Assembly (NCBI GenBank): GCA_900660155.1
Contig: CABFPE010000035.1
Coordinates: 810,771 to 874,770, forward strand
Source of the DNA: Hofstenia miamia
Lineage: Eukaryota > Xenacoelomorpha > Acoela > Hofsteniidae
Direction of reading: 5' to 3'
Length of the DNA: 64,000 nucleotides
The first letter of the stretch is position 1. Every line of letters begins with the position of its first letter. This document shows, piece after piece, positions 33,780 through 46,160 of this stretch. The notes below the pieces were generated by a model, which was given only the letters and a program-made list of their open reading frames with translations, made no database searches and had not been told where the DNA came from. The position numbers were made by a program, and so were the translations under genes.

Positions 33780-34980
33780 CTTACATTCCAGGATCTTGTG
33801 TTAGTATAAGTCCTTATTAACAACTTTGTTTGACAGATAATTGTAGTAATCTGTTTAACTTTAGAATGTATTCAGTAATACTTTCATTACTGTGCCTTTT
33901 ACAGATATAAAGTAGCATGCTGTATTCTGGTGTTTTCATTGTTGAAATGAGAGCTTAGATCTTTCATTAATTTATCATAATTGATTTTACTCTATGGGTC
34001 TAAAGTCAAATACACACTGAGTGATTTGTTCTTTAGAAAAAGTGGTAGTTGAGCACAACCATCTTTTTAGTTCCACTTTGTTGCAATACTTAGATCTAAA
34101 AATGATTACCATTTCAGGGAATGTTTGAGAACTACTGCTTATTTTTCCTGTGAAGTATGGANTGAGAGCCTAGATCTTTCATTAATTTATCATAATTGAT
34201 TTTACTCTATGGGTCTAAAGTCAAATACACACTGAGTGATTTGTTCTTTAGAAAAAGTGGTAGTTGAGCACAACCATCTTTTTAGTTCCACTTTGTTGCA
34301 ATACTTAGATTTCAAAAATGATTACACTTTCAGGGAATGTTTGAGCACTACTGCTTATTTTTCCTGTGAAGTATGGAGAAGTTCTAATTATTTTTAGATC
34401 AGTTTTCATCAGATTATCTGATAACATTGATTTATGTTTAGCTATGTTAGTGTTAAATGCCCATTGCAGCATTGGTTCTTCAATTGCTCTCATCTTTAGA
34501 GGAGAGAATTTAGGTTTTTGCAGTATTTTTCCAGTCTTTTTAGAGTGACCACTGGAGTTAAATCAAAATCCTCTGCTAGAGCAGTAGCAGGTTGTTACAT
34601 GCCATTTCCTTCCAGTGTATTGGATTTGATCTAGTTAATTTTGTTTCAGAATTCCACTATATCTTGTCAGAATTGACTTTGCTAAGTATCTAGAATATAG
34701 GATATTTGGGAGATAATTCTTTCTTCCATTTGATTTGTTGAATGTGGGGGATGTTGAGTGGGTACCATTAATGATAATTGGGTTTTCAACTTTTGCATTT
34801 GCTCTCCCTTATCAGAAATGATATTTGCTTGTTGACCTTTGTTTTTGGTTATTAGATGATGGTATTTAGACCTTTCTAAAGTTATTGTTTCTATATAATT
34901 TTTCATAATAAGAGAAAGAATAGAGTTAAATCTAAGAAATTTTTGTTTGTCAGCTTGAATCACAATATGGTTTCTTCTAG
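33780..34980 (-). mobile_element. Gypsy-like gag remnant
   Basis: Minus-strand remnant. Pieces include a Lys/Gln-rich segment (frame 34682-34963) and, near 33860-33990, YKCKRHSNESITEYIL-like reading (CKRHSNESITEYILKLNRLL), which fits the capsid pattern H..R.Q..ESI.EF...LR.L of retroelement gag. It is broken in several places. A 214 bp assembly duplication lies within it. Confidence 0.45.
34163..34377. repeat. diverged direct copy of 33948-34161 across a lone N
   Basis: About 214 bp on each side of the lone N at 34162, with several substitutions and one 1-base length difference (GAGCTTAG/GAGCCTAG, GATCTAAAA/GATTTCAAAA). The copies end exactly at the N. The differences suggest two alleles placed in tandem by the assembler. 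Confidence 0.8.
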
Positions 34981-35220
34981 TTCATAAGTGGTTATAGCAT
35001 TCTTTTTGTTAAACCAGTAACTTACAGATTTTTGTGGTTGTTCTTAGATACTAATTTCAGTTCCAGTTTCTTTAAACATTCTTGGGTCACTATGTAGTAT
35101 TGATTTAATTAGTGTTAGAGTCATAAGAGTAACACCTATAGTTCAAGGCATAAATACCAACTGTTTGTAATCACTGACAGAAACCATGGATAAGAAAACT
35201 GCATAAATTAATTAACATAT

Positions 35221-36147
35221 TGTAGAATTGTGGGGGAACTCTGCCTACTCTAGCAGTACTGGGAAACTCAAGAGTTAAGATCAAAGGTTGCAAAGTTTAC
35301 TGTAGCAGAGAGTGGTTCACCAATTTGCCTAACAAACACAGAAATTCCTTGAAGAACTCCAGCAGTGACCAATTTACATGGCATCACAACAAAGCCATAT
35401 CCACAAAGCCATCCTTAATTGCCAAGGTGCTAATTGTGTGTCTCAAGTAGTATGTTCTAGCTCAATAAACAATTTATCTCAGAGTTCTATTATCTCAGCT
35501 TATGTAAATAAGTAATGAAAAAGGCACATAATTGCTGTGCATTCATATTCACCAATGGCATAGTATATTTGCAGTGTGTTGATTTTATGTGCATGTATGA
35601 ATTGATTGAATAAAAGTTGTTATTCACTACATGTAATCATAACCTAAAGTGACCATGATTCAGGCTGTCACCATTAAGGATCTATTTGGTGCCCCAGACC
35701 CAGTGCAGTTTCCTCCTGAATTGTTACTGGATCTTAAGCAATAGTTATCATAACCAAATCTTGGATGATATATCTAAAGGGGGTTACTAGATAAAAATTC
35801 AAAAAGATCAAATGCAGTTGAAGGAAGACAAATTTATTGTCTGCCTCACTATAGTGCTCTCAGATATTTATTACAAAAATTGTAAATTATTACATAGATA
35901 CTGTTTACAGTTTCAAACACAATTTCCCTCACAAAGTTAAAACAAGTAATCACATGTACTTTGAACTGAGGGGAAAAATAATATTTCTATCAAATAACTA
36001 CACTTGAAAATGTGTAAAAATTGAATTAAAGAAATTGATGCAAATTGTTAGCATCTAATCATCAAATAAGAATGTCAAAAAGATGTAACACTATTTTCAG
36101 AGTGCCAAATAATAAAATCGAAAAATAGGGCCCTGAGTGACTCTACA
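35221..36147 (-). repeat. 3' LTR of Gypsy fossil 3
   Basis: The plus strand runs from TGTAGAATTGTGGGGG to GGGCCCTGAGTGACTCTACA. The ends and interior match the solo LTR at 49208-50163 and the partial LTR at 44393-44577. Confidence 0.9.
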
Positions 36148-36304
36148 TGCCCCCCATTGCCAGTTAAGTTTGTGGTAGGAGTTGGACTGTAGGACCTGAC
36201 AGGAGCTTCTGGGTTTCCTCCACCCTCTCATGGGCTAGGATGTTGTCCCAAGATGACACTTCAGTGTATCTAGGTCACCAGGTAATTTGCATTAAGGCCT
36301 CCCT

Positions 36305-39300
36305 TCAAGTTACAGCCTCATTCTTTAGGCAGAAGAATGTGGAGTTAATGGGACAGTTACAATGGAGGTTGTTCAATCTTCTGGTAAAAGTATCATAAAA
36401 GTGCTCATAGAGCCACAAACCCTTTAAGGCAACCATTAAAGTCATTAGCACATTGGTATCAGAAGAGTGGTCATTGTCTTCACTAATCCTGGTGTTCAGG
36501 TAGAAGTATGTAAATACCTTTCTAAGTGACCCCATGTGAGTGGCATGGTCCATAAACAAAGAACAATACTCATTGACTTGTTCTAGTGTCATTTCCTCTG
36601 GATCTGTGATCTCTGCTCATAACATGGTAATGATTTCAATCCTTTTCATAATGTTGTAGTAACAGGTGAGGGTCTCAATATTGTTGATCCACATCAGATC
36701 GCCCAATGCCTGGAACAAGATAAGAACTCATGGATCTAGGGTGTCAATTTTGTTGTGAACCTTCTGTAACTGGAGTGATATTGGCTGTCTCTTGTGAAAA
36801 ATGTCTTTGATTGTTAGTTTGCCATTGATGTAGATACACTCAGGATTACCACCCTCAATAAGAGTATCTCTCATTTGTTTGTACTCAGAAGTTGACATGG
36901 CTCAGGTAACTTCTGCAGCTGTTGATACATAATTAATTTTATCAGATAGGTATGTAGAGACCTTTTTATGCCCTTTCTTTAGTTACCAAGAGGGGAGGAT
37001 CAACAGAGTCATTATGCATGGTGGAGGTATGCATAACAGATTACTCTTCTCTGCATTTGTCTCAACCTGGTCAAACTCAACCTTCTTCTTCAGCATGGCT
37101 GTTCCAATAGTGATGGGATAGTTGATTTTCATGTCCTTAATTGTATCCCAAAATGTGGTTCAAAGCCCATGTGGATGGAGCTTGTTAATCTGGGTGTTGG
37201 AAATCTGTACACAAGATGTGGTACACTCTATATCCAGGGCTATTTGGCACCCTGGTGATTGTAGGATGACCAGCTGTTCTTTAGTGAACATTTCAGTGAG
37301 GCACCATTTCATGAGGCCTAGCACATCCTTAGCATGGTTGCTCTCAATAACATGGCTAGCAATGGAGAGCTTGTCAACAAACTCATCCAGGTGGTGTTCA
37401 ATGGTTAGGATATGTTCATCCTCAGTGATAGACCATGTGGGTGCATGCACAGGAGTGCTGGTGATGCCTGCAAACTTTTGTAAATTGATAGCCTCAATGA
37501 GGGCTTGCATAATGGGGGACACCTCAATGGCTGAAGACAACAAAAGTTCTTCTTTTCAGTAAAACTGCTCCAGAGTTCTCATGGTCTGCTCAATGAGTGT
37601 GATAGGAATTATCTCACCATCTCTTGCCACTTGTCTTTGAGCCTCAGCAATCTTATTTTAGCTGCTCTCAGGATAGTTAAACTTTTCCAAGTTGAAAAGG
37701 ATTTCTGTTTTCCTGTGAATATCATAATGATTAACTAATTCCAGAAATTGCTGGGTGGAGCCAGGTTTGGAGCAAATTAGATGGTTAGTGCAGAGCAGCA
37801 CATATTCTGATTCAATGGAAGAAAACTTGTTCTCTGAAGTTGCTCCCCATATGTACTTCCTTAATATCTCAGAAAAGATGTTTAAGTTGGCAATTGTGAC
37901 ACCAAGATGGTTTATGATCATCTGAGGAGGAAGGTAGCCAAGTGGGCTGCTGGCTCTGATGAGCCTGGCATAATACTTCTCAAAGAATTCCATTGCCTTC
38001 TTAGTCTTCTGTTGAGACAATGGTAGGGTGCATTAGTGCAGGAGCCAATTTTTTATCTTCCAGGTGGCCAGACATATGGTGATCTTGTGCATGCATTTCC
38101 TGGCTAACCATTCTCTTGTGCTATGATCAAGAGGTAGCTGTAAGTGTGGATTGGATCTTGCATGAGAAAAATAGCTAAGACCCAGACTGCTACATGGGAC
38201 TGGATAGGCAGCACAAATTTCTCTGCAAAAAGCTTTTCAGCATAGTTTTGCTGATCCTGCAAAGTGTACAAAATGCATAATTCCATTAAGAGGTGCTCAA
38301 TAGAGCAGGAGTACTCAGATGTTGGGCTGTGGATATTTATAGTGGCCAAATAGACTCAGGGTTTCTATCTGCCTTGAGGTTTGTCCAAAATTTGTTGATC
38401 TCTGCCAATGTGGTAGAGCTCTGTGAAAATGTGAAACTGACATGCATGTCAGCGACTAACAGAAGGCTCAGCAAGTTGATGTTGATGGATTCCAACATTT
38501 GTGCATGGATGGCTGTGTCAATTATGAGTCTAGTGTGGATGGCAAGACAGTGTGTGGGGATCTTCTTGCAAAGAAGCAAGTCTGTGTAAATGAGCTTGGT
38601 AACTGAAAAGATACCTGACTGATACATGCTAGTGGGATGATAGTAGTTGGTGTGGAGAATTGTGAAGTTTTCCATTCTGAAGTAGAGGCTCTCAACTGGG
38701 TCAGGGATATGATCTTGGTATTCCTCCTTGAGAAACATGGCTAGCCTGATGTGCTCAACCTTTGCCAACCTATAGGCAATTTCAATCTTCTCTGTTATCT
38801 TTGGGTGATTTACATTGCTGACACAGAAAATGTAAATAACTAGCAAGTTGTCAAAATCAATATTTACACAGTCAAATTTCTTGATCTCCTTCTTACTGTT
38901 TAAAAACTGACAAATATGAGTAAGGTTAAAGTCCTCATCAAACATGGTGTGGACTGTACTGTGCCAATAGGGCCTCTTGATCCCACCATGCATCTTAGAG
39001 TTGTAATGGATAATATTATTAACCTTAGGCCTACACTTGGCATCAATAACAAATGGGATTAAGTCTATGGAACAACTGAGTGACTTACTGTTGAAGGTCC
39101 ACCATAACTTGTTTTTCATCTCCTCCAACAAATTATCATGCACAAAACTGACAGCCTTGGGGTAGCAATAAAATAAGAGTGTAATATCTTGTTTCCTACT
39201 TTGGAAGTCTTTCTTCCTCTGGGATCTAACACTAGTGGACACATGTGACAAAGTCCCAGGGCTAGAAGGGGTCTTTGAGTCACTACAGGAGGGTTGTATG

Positions 39301-39503
39301 TTAGCACTAATATTAGCAAAAGGCACTCTGTAATTACTAGACTCCTCAGGTTCCTGAGGGGCTATTTTGCACCCCAAATAGTTGTCTGAGGTCAGCTCCT
39401 GAGGGGCTATTTGGCGCCCCAAGTAGTCACCAGAATCATGTTCCCAAGGGGCTATTTGGCACCCCAAGAAGTTGTGGCTTCTGCTACTAGAGTCCTCTTT
39501 CAT
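36305..39503 (-). pseudogene. post-pol reading region of Gypsy fossil 3
   Basis: A series of long minus-strand frames lies between the integrase region and the 3' LTR; the longest is 388 codons (38337-39503), with others at 38104-38349, 37658-38020, 37160-37543 and 36305-36592. I do not recognise a family. An envelope gene would be expected here in some Gypsy lineages, but I see no clear signal peptide, no furin-like site and no strong C-terminal membrane anchor. The N-terminus contains three 15-residue repeats of the form LGCQIAPxE...Y. The function is unknown. It is part of a fossil. Confidence 0.5.
39353..39487 (-). repeat. three 45 bp coding tandem repeats
   Basis: Units start at about 39353, 39398 and 39443, each 45 bp, sharing CC(T/C)(G/A)AGGGGCTATTTGGC(A/G)CCCCAA. 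They encode LGCQIAPWEHDSGDY, LGRQIAPQELTSDNY and LGCKIAPQEPEESSNY. Each unit contains a small GGGGC/GCCCC palindrome. Confidence 0.8.
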
Positions 39504-39949
39504 TCTTCCTTGTTTCCAGGATACACTCTCCTTTGCTCAATTTGGGGTGTCATCTCACCTCCTTTCATCTTGCAGATTGTATCTTTGCCTCACTCATCTC
39601 CTTGTGGGCAGCTGGTTCTTGGTTCATTTCATCTGATGTGGCTTAGTTGCTAAACATAAAGGTTAATTAAGTTCCCAATCTTGGATATTTAAATGATCTA
39701 AATACTCTTGGTCCCTAACTCTATGTCTAGGCAAGATATGAGTAGCAGTAATGTTTCTACTATTACCAAGGCTACTATCATACTCAACCTCAGTGAGGTT
39801 GTCTTCCTCACATTCAGTGAGGTTATCATAAGTCTCAAGTTCATTTACTGTCATTGACAAGTGAAAATTCACTGTTAGGGTTGATGACAACATTGCTAAT
39901 ATCTTTAACAGTTCTCTTGAGTCATTGGAAATGTGCAACTCTCCCATTA

Positions 39950-41142
39950 CTTAATAAATATTTATGATGATCTAACTCTTTGGTTATAGTAAATAGGCCT
40001 TGCCAATTAGTAGCAAGCTTCTGCACTTGATTAGCATCATTAATTTGGTGAGGAAAATAGGCAAAGACTTTGTTGCCAAGCTTATGAGGCTCACCATATA
40101 ATTTGCAATTAAAATTCCGCCATTGGCAGATGACAGATTGATTAGTATTTCTACAGATAGTTAAGTGTACTTCTTGGAACTCACATAACATATGATTCAC
40201 AAACTTCTCCAACATAGGTTAACTGTAATCAGGAAACATAATAGAAAGTGGCATACTTGCCTTAAAAAGACCGACCTTTGTAAGAGAATGCACTGCAGTG
40301 TTGTAAAAATATTCTACAGCTTTGATAACATGTTTTCAGTTTTGGCTGACTGCTTGGGCAAGAGCAACTCAAATTAGTTTAATGACAATACAGTTAAGTC
40401 ATTCTATGACTCTGTTCAACTGTTGGTGATACATTGTGGTGAATTTGTGGAGTATTTCAAGCTCTTTCATCAAAGTCTCCATGAGGTGGTTATCAAACTG
40501 GGGACCATGATCAGATATCAGGCGTTCCATGGGCCCAAACTTAAGGATCCATTCCTTGACTACTTTCTCTCCAATAACCTCAGCAGTGATGCTGTCAAGG
40601 GGGAAGAGTCAGGCATACTTAGTAAAATGGGCAATAAGTACAAGAAGATACTGGTACACTTCTTCATCACAGGAGAGCTTCTCAATGTCCATGTGTACAG
40701 CTTCATTCATGCAATCTGTGGCTCTGCTGTGAAGCTCTGCTTGCTGCTCTGGAAAGTGCCCAGTTCCTTGTAATAAACAATTAGTACATTTATCAATCAC
40801 ATCCTGTACTGTGGCTCTAATGCCAACAGTGACATACCTCGCATTAAATGTGCGCTCCATTTGTATAGTGCCTAAGTGGCCCTTTTCATGAATCTTTTGT
40901 ACCAGATCTCTTCAGAAATACTCAGGGACAGCTAACTGGCTATTTTGACTTCAAGCATAGAGCAAGCCTGCTTCTGTCTGTTTCCAGTTGTACTGCCAAA
41001 AGCATCTGTTGGCAACAGGACTGAGGATGTAATTAGTGTTCTTCAATTTTGCTATGATCTTGCTTAACACCTTATTGTGGCATTGGTGGTGCAAAATCTC
41101 TGCTTCAGTGATTTCTTCTTTAAAAAGGATTGGAAGGATCAT
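39950..41142 (-). pseudogene. Gypsy integrase remnant
   Basis: Minus-strand frames show an HHCC zinc-binding region (KIHEKGHLGTIQ, then CTNCLLQ), core blocks (AVHMDIEKLS, then LLVLIAHFTKYA, and further left LISDHGPQFDNHL), and a C-terminal block GNKVFAYFP...LATNWQGLFTITKEL (frame 39922-40215) that matches the barrel-like end of Gypsy integrases. The order is right for pol. It is a fossil with several breaks. Confidence 0.85.
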
Positions 41143-41414
41143 GTTGCCATGGTAATCTGCATTGATCTCAGGAATGTGCTCATAATCAGTAAAAGGGATG
41201 AATCCAAACAGTGTCTTCTCTCCTTGCAGTTTCTGGAGATCATGCCACTTTCTATAAGATTGCTCAGAATCTTTTCATATTCTTCTCAGAGGTTTTCTGG
41301 TACCCTCCTAATGGGGAGGTGAATTGGATGATCATTATTGGTTACAATGGAGTGTTGTTTGCCAACAGCCTGGCCAATGTTAATTGAGCCATAATTGAAA
41401 ACCTTGTGATGTTG

Positions 41415-42474
41415 CTAAAGCAGGTGAGAAAGTGACTCATGCTCTTGAGAGCTAAGATGCAGATGTGTCCACTCTTTAACAAGAGGGATCCAGACAGGAT
41501 TGCTTGGTTCCACCATATCATGAATTGCAGTTAATATTGGTAGACAGGCAGTGGCCTGGAATTCCAGATGAACTGGAGTTGTGATAAGTTTTAGCTGAGA
41601 GGGGTCTATATTGACCAACAAATTAGAACTATTTAAGATGGTAACATACATTCTTCCTTTAGAGATATGGCAAAGATCTGGGGAGAAGTTAAGTCTAGAT
41701 AAGTGCTTCCCCTTGAATCCAGAAACCATATCATCACCAGTATAGGCAGAGTCAGTAGTGACGTGGACACATTGCCAATGATGAGGCTTGACAATTACAC
41801 TTTTGGAAAAACTTAATGAGATATCCTGCCCAGGAACAGTAGTGAGCCAATGTCCACTTTTGCAGATGGAAATCATGTCCTTTCTGTAATCAATAACACA
41901 TGTGTTTTGCTTGAAAAAATCATTTCCCAGAATTATGTCATAGGGGAGTGGCTGATCACAGGTATCTATAACAATCAGACANNNNNNNNNNNNNNNNNNN
42001 NNCAGTAGTGACGTGGACACATTGCTAATGATGAGGCTTGACAATTACACTTTTGGAAAAACTTAATGAGATATCCTGCCCAGGAACAGTAGTGAGCCAA
42101 TGTCCACTTTTGCAGATGGAAATCATGTCCTTTCTGTAATCAATAACACATGTGTTTTGCTTGAAAAAATCATTTCCCAGAATTATGTCATAGGGGAGTG
42201 GCTGATCACAGGTATCTATAACAATCAGACAGATCAACAACAAACAGTTCCTGCCAAAGGCATAGTTCCAGGTTTGGTACATGACCTTTCAAAGATAATG
42301 TGTTCCCAGAGTCATCCAACAGACGTCCAGTAGATGGAAGTAAATCATTATATGACAAACATAACTTGGAGCAACAAGAGTTGTTAATGATTGAGGCTTA
42401 AGCCCAGTATCAATTTTGATATTAATCAGCAATCCATTTATATCTACAGGGATTACATTAGTACACAAAAACAA
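41415..42474 (-). pseudogene. Gypsy protease and pol-start remnant
   Basis: NGLLINIKIDTGLKPQSL near 42410 fits a retropepsin active site (D-T-G), and PYDIILGNDFFKQNTCVIDY fits the conserved I-L-G-x-D-F-L/F block at the protease-RT boundary. A HPIHLPIRRVP-like reading near 41310 fits the very start of RT. Part of the region occurs twice on either side of a 21-N gap. It is a fossil. Confidence 0.75.
41982..42002. other. 21-N gap with duplicated flanks
   Basis: 41753-41981 and 42003-42231 are direct copies of 229 bp, with about one mismatch (GCCAATGATG versus GCTAATGATG), ending exactly at the N run. It is an assembly join, not a biological duplication. Confidence 0.9.
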
Positions 42475-42513
42475 AGTGATTACCAGAACATTGTGTGCAC
42501 ATTTTATAGGAGG

Positions 42514-42721
42514 CAGTGCTCAAGGCTGTAGCCACAGGGGGCATGGCCCCCTGGGAAAATCTGTGCCCCCCTGAGAAAAATGTAAGCAGTAGTGCCAAAA
42601 AAATATAAAAGGGTCCCCATTTGAACATTTAAAAACACACCACTAATAAGCTTTCAATATATCATTACATCATAGGTGTGCCCCCCTGGGGATTTGGTCT
42701 GGCTAGAGGCTTGGCAGCACT
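42514..42721. mobile_element. MITE-like insertion, hAT-like ends
   Basis: About 208 bp with imperfect terminal inverted repeats: left CAGTGCTCAAGGCTGTAGCC and, reverse complemented from the right, AGTGCTGCCAAGCCTCTAGCC, then GGGGG(C/G)CA on both sides. CAGTGCT-type ends and the G/C-run interior recall non-autonomous hAT elements. No exact 8 bp target duplication was seen. It sits inside Gypsy fossil 3 between the gag knuckle and protease regions, so it inserted later than that element. Confidence 0.55.
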
Positions 42722-42725
42722 CCAA

Positions 42726-44336
42726 CTAGTTTAACTGATAAATAGAGCTAACAGGTAAATCAGGAAGACACTTTCTGACTCTGGGCCCATCAATCATGAA
42801 GCCTTTGCCATCAGTGACTAAATGAATGACAGTGCAACATTGCAACTTCATATGGCCTTTCTGGCAGCAATGGAAGCAATGAATCTGTTCAAGTTCTATT
42901 TTCACTGTGGAAGCAACAGTGCTTGAGGAGGTAGGAGGTTTCTGCAACAAAGAATAACCCACTTTAAGATCTCCAGCATCCTTGTTGATGTGAGTGGTAT
43001 TGTGCAGCATGTACACAATGCTAATAACTTTACGAATTATCAGGTTGAGATAATATTTGGGATTACACTTGAGTTCAAGGTGACTATGAATGTTGGGTGG
43101 AAAGCCCCAACAAATGTATGAAAAGAGATCATGCTTCAAGGATTTGGGGGGTGAGCTTGCTTAAACAGAACAGCCTTTCCACCTCCATGATATAATTGCA
43201 CACATCATCACCCTTCTTGAATGAAAGGTTGCATAATAGCATGTTGTATGATGCTTAATGTGAGGCGCCTAGTAATGCTCCTTAAAGTAACAGATGAGAA
43301 GTTGGTAGTTAGTCTTCATGTCCTGGTCCAACATCATATATTGGTTGTATGTGAGACCTTGAAGGTAGGTAGGAAATTGAGCAACAGCAGCATCCTGAGT
43401 GGCTTTGTACTGCTGCATTGATAATTTGAAGAGGAAAAACCACTCTTAAAAAGACTGTGAAATTTCATCAATCTTTCCTGTGAACTTAGGCAATATAGAA
43501 TGACAATTAAATAATTTAGCAGTTTCATTTCCAACAGCAGTTGTACATAGGATCAATTGTGTAAAACATGGTCCATTCTTCAGAGCAGACATAGAAAGAT
43601 CACATGACTGTGGTGGAGTAATTGGAGTTATGACAGTGGGGGTAACACAAGTATTTGCCAGTGCAGGAGGCAAAATGGTCACTTTCAGTACATATGGAAC
43701 TGGAGTGGCAACTGTGGTTAATGTGGAAATTTGAGTCAAAGCTGACTGCATAAAGGTGGGTTCTCCAGGTGTAATGAATTGAGGCATCAATGGTGTAGAG
43801 GTGGAGAAAATAGGGCTGCTCAAAAGGTGAGCAGAAATCATTTCAGAAATTTGTTCAGAAAGACATTTGGAAAAAGTGCCTAAAATGTCTTGTAAAGCAC
43901 TGTGAATGACATACTCTGAAAATCTAGACTGGGAGAGTGAAGAACGTGGTGGGCTACTCTGCCTCAGCAGGGATGTAGGCAGAGGTGTCACCAAAGTTTG
44001 AAGTTGAATTTCCAAAGCATTGATTGAATCAATGAAACATCACTCTCTCAATTGAGCTTCATGAGCCTGTTCTTGCATCTTTGCTTGAAGTGAATCTAGG
44101 CAAGCAAGATGTTGACTGGTATGTTTGGCAAGAGCAGCTCAGAGTTGATCAATCTCAGTGTTTTGAGGCTCAGGAGATGGTGGTGTCTGTGGGAGAATGT
44201 AATAAGGATCAAATGACAAAGGAGAAACAATTGAATTAATTCCAGCTGTGTGAAGAGCAATGTTCAGGCTGCTAGTGCTCACACTGGGGAAACAATGAAT
44301 GGGAGTCCCATTATGAGACAAACTACTAAATTCCAT
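42726..44336 (-). pseudogene. Gypsy gag remnant with zinc knuckle
   Basis: Minus-strand frames 44139-44336, 43446-44015 and 42726-43139. The first two are rich in Ser/Thr/Pro. The third contains CFHCCQKGHMKLQC, a CCHC nucleocapsid knuckle, at about 42836-42880. Its position next to the 5' LTR part and before protease fits gag. It is a fossil. Confidence 0.75.
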
Positions 44337-44392
44337 TCAGAAAAAAGAAGAAAATTCAGAAAAACAATTCCAACAAATCAAGAGAAATTCCA

Positions 44393-44577
44393 ACAGGGTT
44401 CAGAGAAATAATATTTCTATCAAATAACTACACTAAAAAATGTGTACAAATTGAATTTAAGAAATTGATACAAATTGTTAGCATCTATTCATCAAATAAG
44501 GATGTCAAAAAGATGCAACACTATTTTCAGAGTGCCAAATAATAAAATCGAAAAATAGGGCCCCAAGTGACTCTACA
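44393..44577 (-). repeat. partial 5' LTR of Gypsy fossil 3
   Basis: Matches the right-hand part of the 35221-36147 LTR at about 94-95 percent by eye and ends GGGCCCCAAGTGACTCTACA, followed by the ATAT target duplication. Confidence 0.88.
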
Positions 44578-44581
44578 ATAT

Positions 44582-46112
44582 TGTGAAATCACCACTTATC
44601 AAGATTAACTGGAATTAGCTATTACTATTGTTCTTCTTAGTTACATAAATTGCTATTTGCAATAAGGGATTGATTCCATTACATCTCTGATTTTCCAGTC
44701 ATAACAGTTGTTGTATTAACTACTTAATACCTTCCACAACTCTATTTAATTAATTAGATTTGCAGTGATAGATCACAGGGTCAGAACCCAAAGTGGAGTC
44801 ATGTAAACAAGAACCAGATGGTATCCAGCCATGATCACCAATGCTATGCAAAGGTTTATGACTCATGAAGAACTTTCCCAGTGACAATGGTTAATGTGGT
44901 ATTATGAGAATTTCCCATGTGCTACTCACCCTTAATGAATTTTGTACAATGATTGCCCTTGTTATCTGAATTAGTAATTGACTGTTCCCAACCTTGCTGC
45001 ATTTGCTTCTTATAGACCTTACATATAATTAACCATACAGATAAATAAGTACATAACCCTTGATACATATAAGCAACTATTGCAGCTTTGCAAGAGATGT
45101 TAGAAAAAAGTCCAAAATAAAATGAATCTAATTAATAAGATGTTCATAGACATGTCATATGTATAATAAGGCTTGTTATGTGTAATACTGATAAAGAATT
45201 TGAATAGGACAAAATATTTTGTGACTACTTTCAATAGATTTTGCACAAAAATTCTGCAATTATGCAATTTATAGCCTATCTTTATACATTGAATGCAATT
45301 TTAAACATTTATATATCTTTTAAAATTGCTAAAATTACAAATGGGCTCTCAGAATATAGATATTTGAGCAATGGTAATTACAAATAACATAAAGGGACTT
45401 CCAAGGATATTATTGATCTTTGGCCTTTTGCATCAATAATTTGTACTGATTTTACATGCAATATCTCTAATTTAGTCACTTAACTGCCCATAATTCTATT
45501 AATTTTAAGCAATTGATAGAAAAGCTCTCAATTTTTGATTGGCTGTAATTGAAAGCCATTGATTACTCCCAAAGCATTTGTAAATATTTGTTCACTCATT
45601 GGCCAAATGCAATTAAGTTGAGTCCTATCATATCATTCTGCAAGATTTCCACAATCAGGAAAAAGATGAAGATTATTTGATTTATTTGTCATGTACTGGT
45701 AATATGTTCTGATAGAATTTTCCTTTGGTGAGTTGTTATACCTAATTGCCCTACATTAATTTTTTTATTTGATTCTAAACAAGAAAATTTTTTTGAAGCA
45801 AAATGCAAATACTTTTTTGAAATTGTGAACATGGAAAATCTAAAATATTATTTTTTATTAGTATTGATAGACTTACTTATATATCTGTATTGATAACATT
45901 ATGTGAAACCTATGGAACTATGAAAATATTACAGTATTTGGCAAGTACTGAATATTCTTTTATTTTACCGTGTCAATTTTTTAAGAATTGCTTAAAGCAT
46001 GGGTGCCAAAATGGGGGTAGAATGCTATTCTAGTCAGAAAAATATTTTCTATAAAGCTATTGATTAGACTAGTAGTTTTTACCTAAAATTACAACATTGT
46101 TTATTCATTACA

Positions 46113-46160
<48 letters not shown>

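Larger units (their letters stand above)
35221..44577 (-). mobile_element. Ty3/Gypsy LTR retrotransposon fossil 3
   Basis: A large minus-strand Gypsy element, broken in several places. LTR sequence bounds it at 35221-36147 (complete, 927 bp) and about 44393-44577 (partial). ATAT stands outside both ends (35217-35220 and 44578-44581), a 4 bp target duplication. A purine tract (minus strand AATGGGGGGCA, 36148-36158) precedes the 3' LTR. Parts from right to left are gag with a CCHC knuckle, protease, a small part of RT, integrase, and a long reading region after pol. Over about 180 comparable LTR positions I count about 10 differences, roughly 5-6 percent, so it is of moderate age and younger than Gypsy fossil 1. 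A MITE-like element is inserted at 42514-42721. A 21-N gap with a duplicated flank lies at 41982-42002. Confidence 0.88.

Noticed and set aside
36305-39503. Envelope gene in the Gypsy fossil
   Set aside because: No clear signal peptide, cleavage site or membrane anchor could be seen, so envelope is not claimed.
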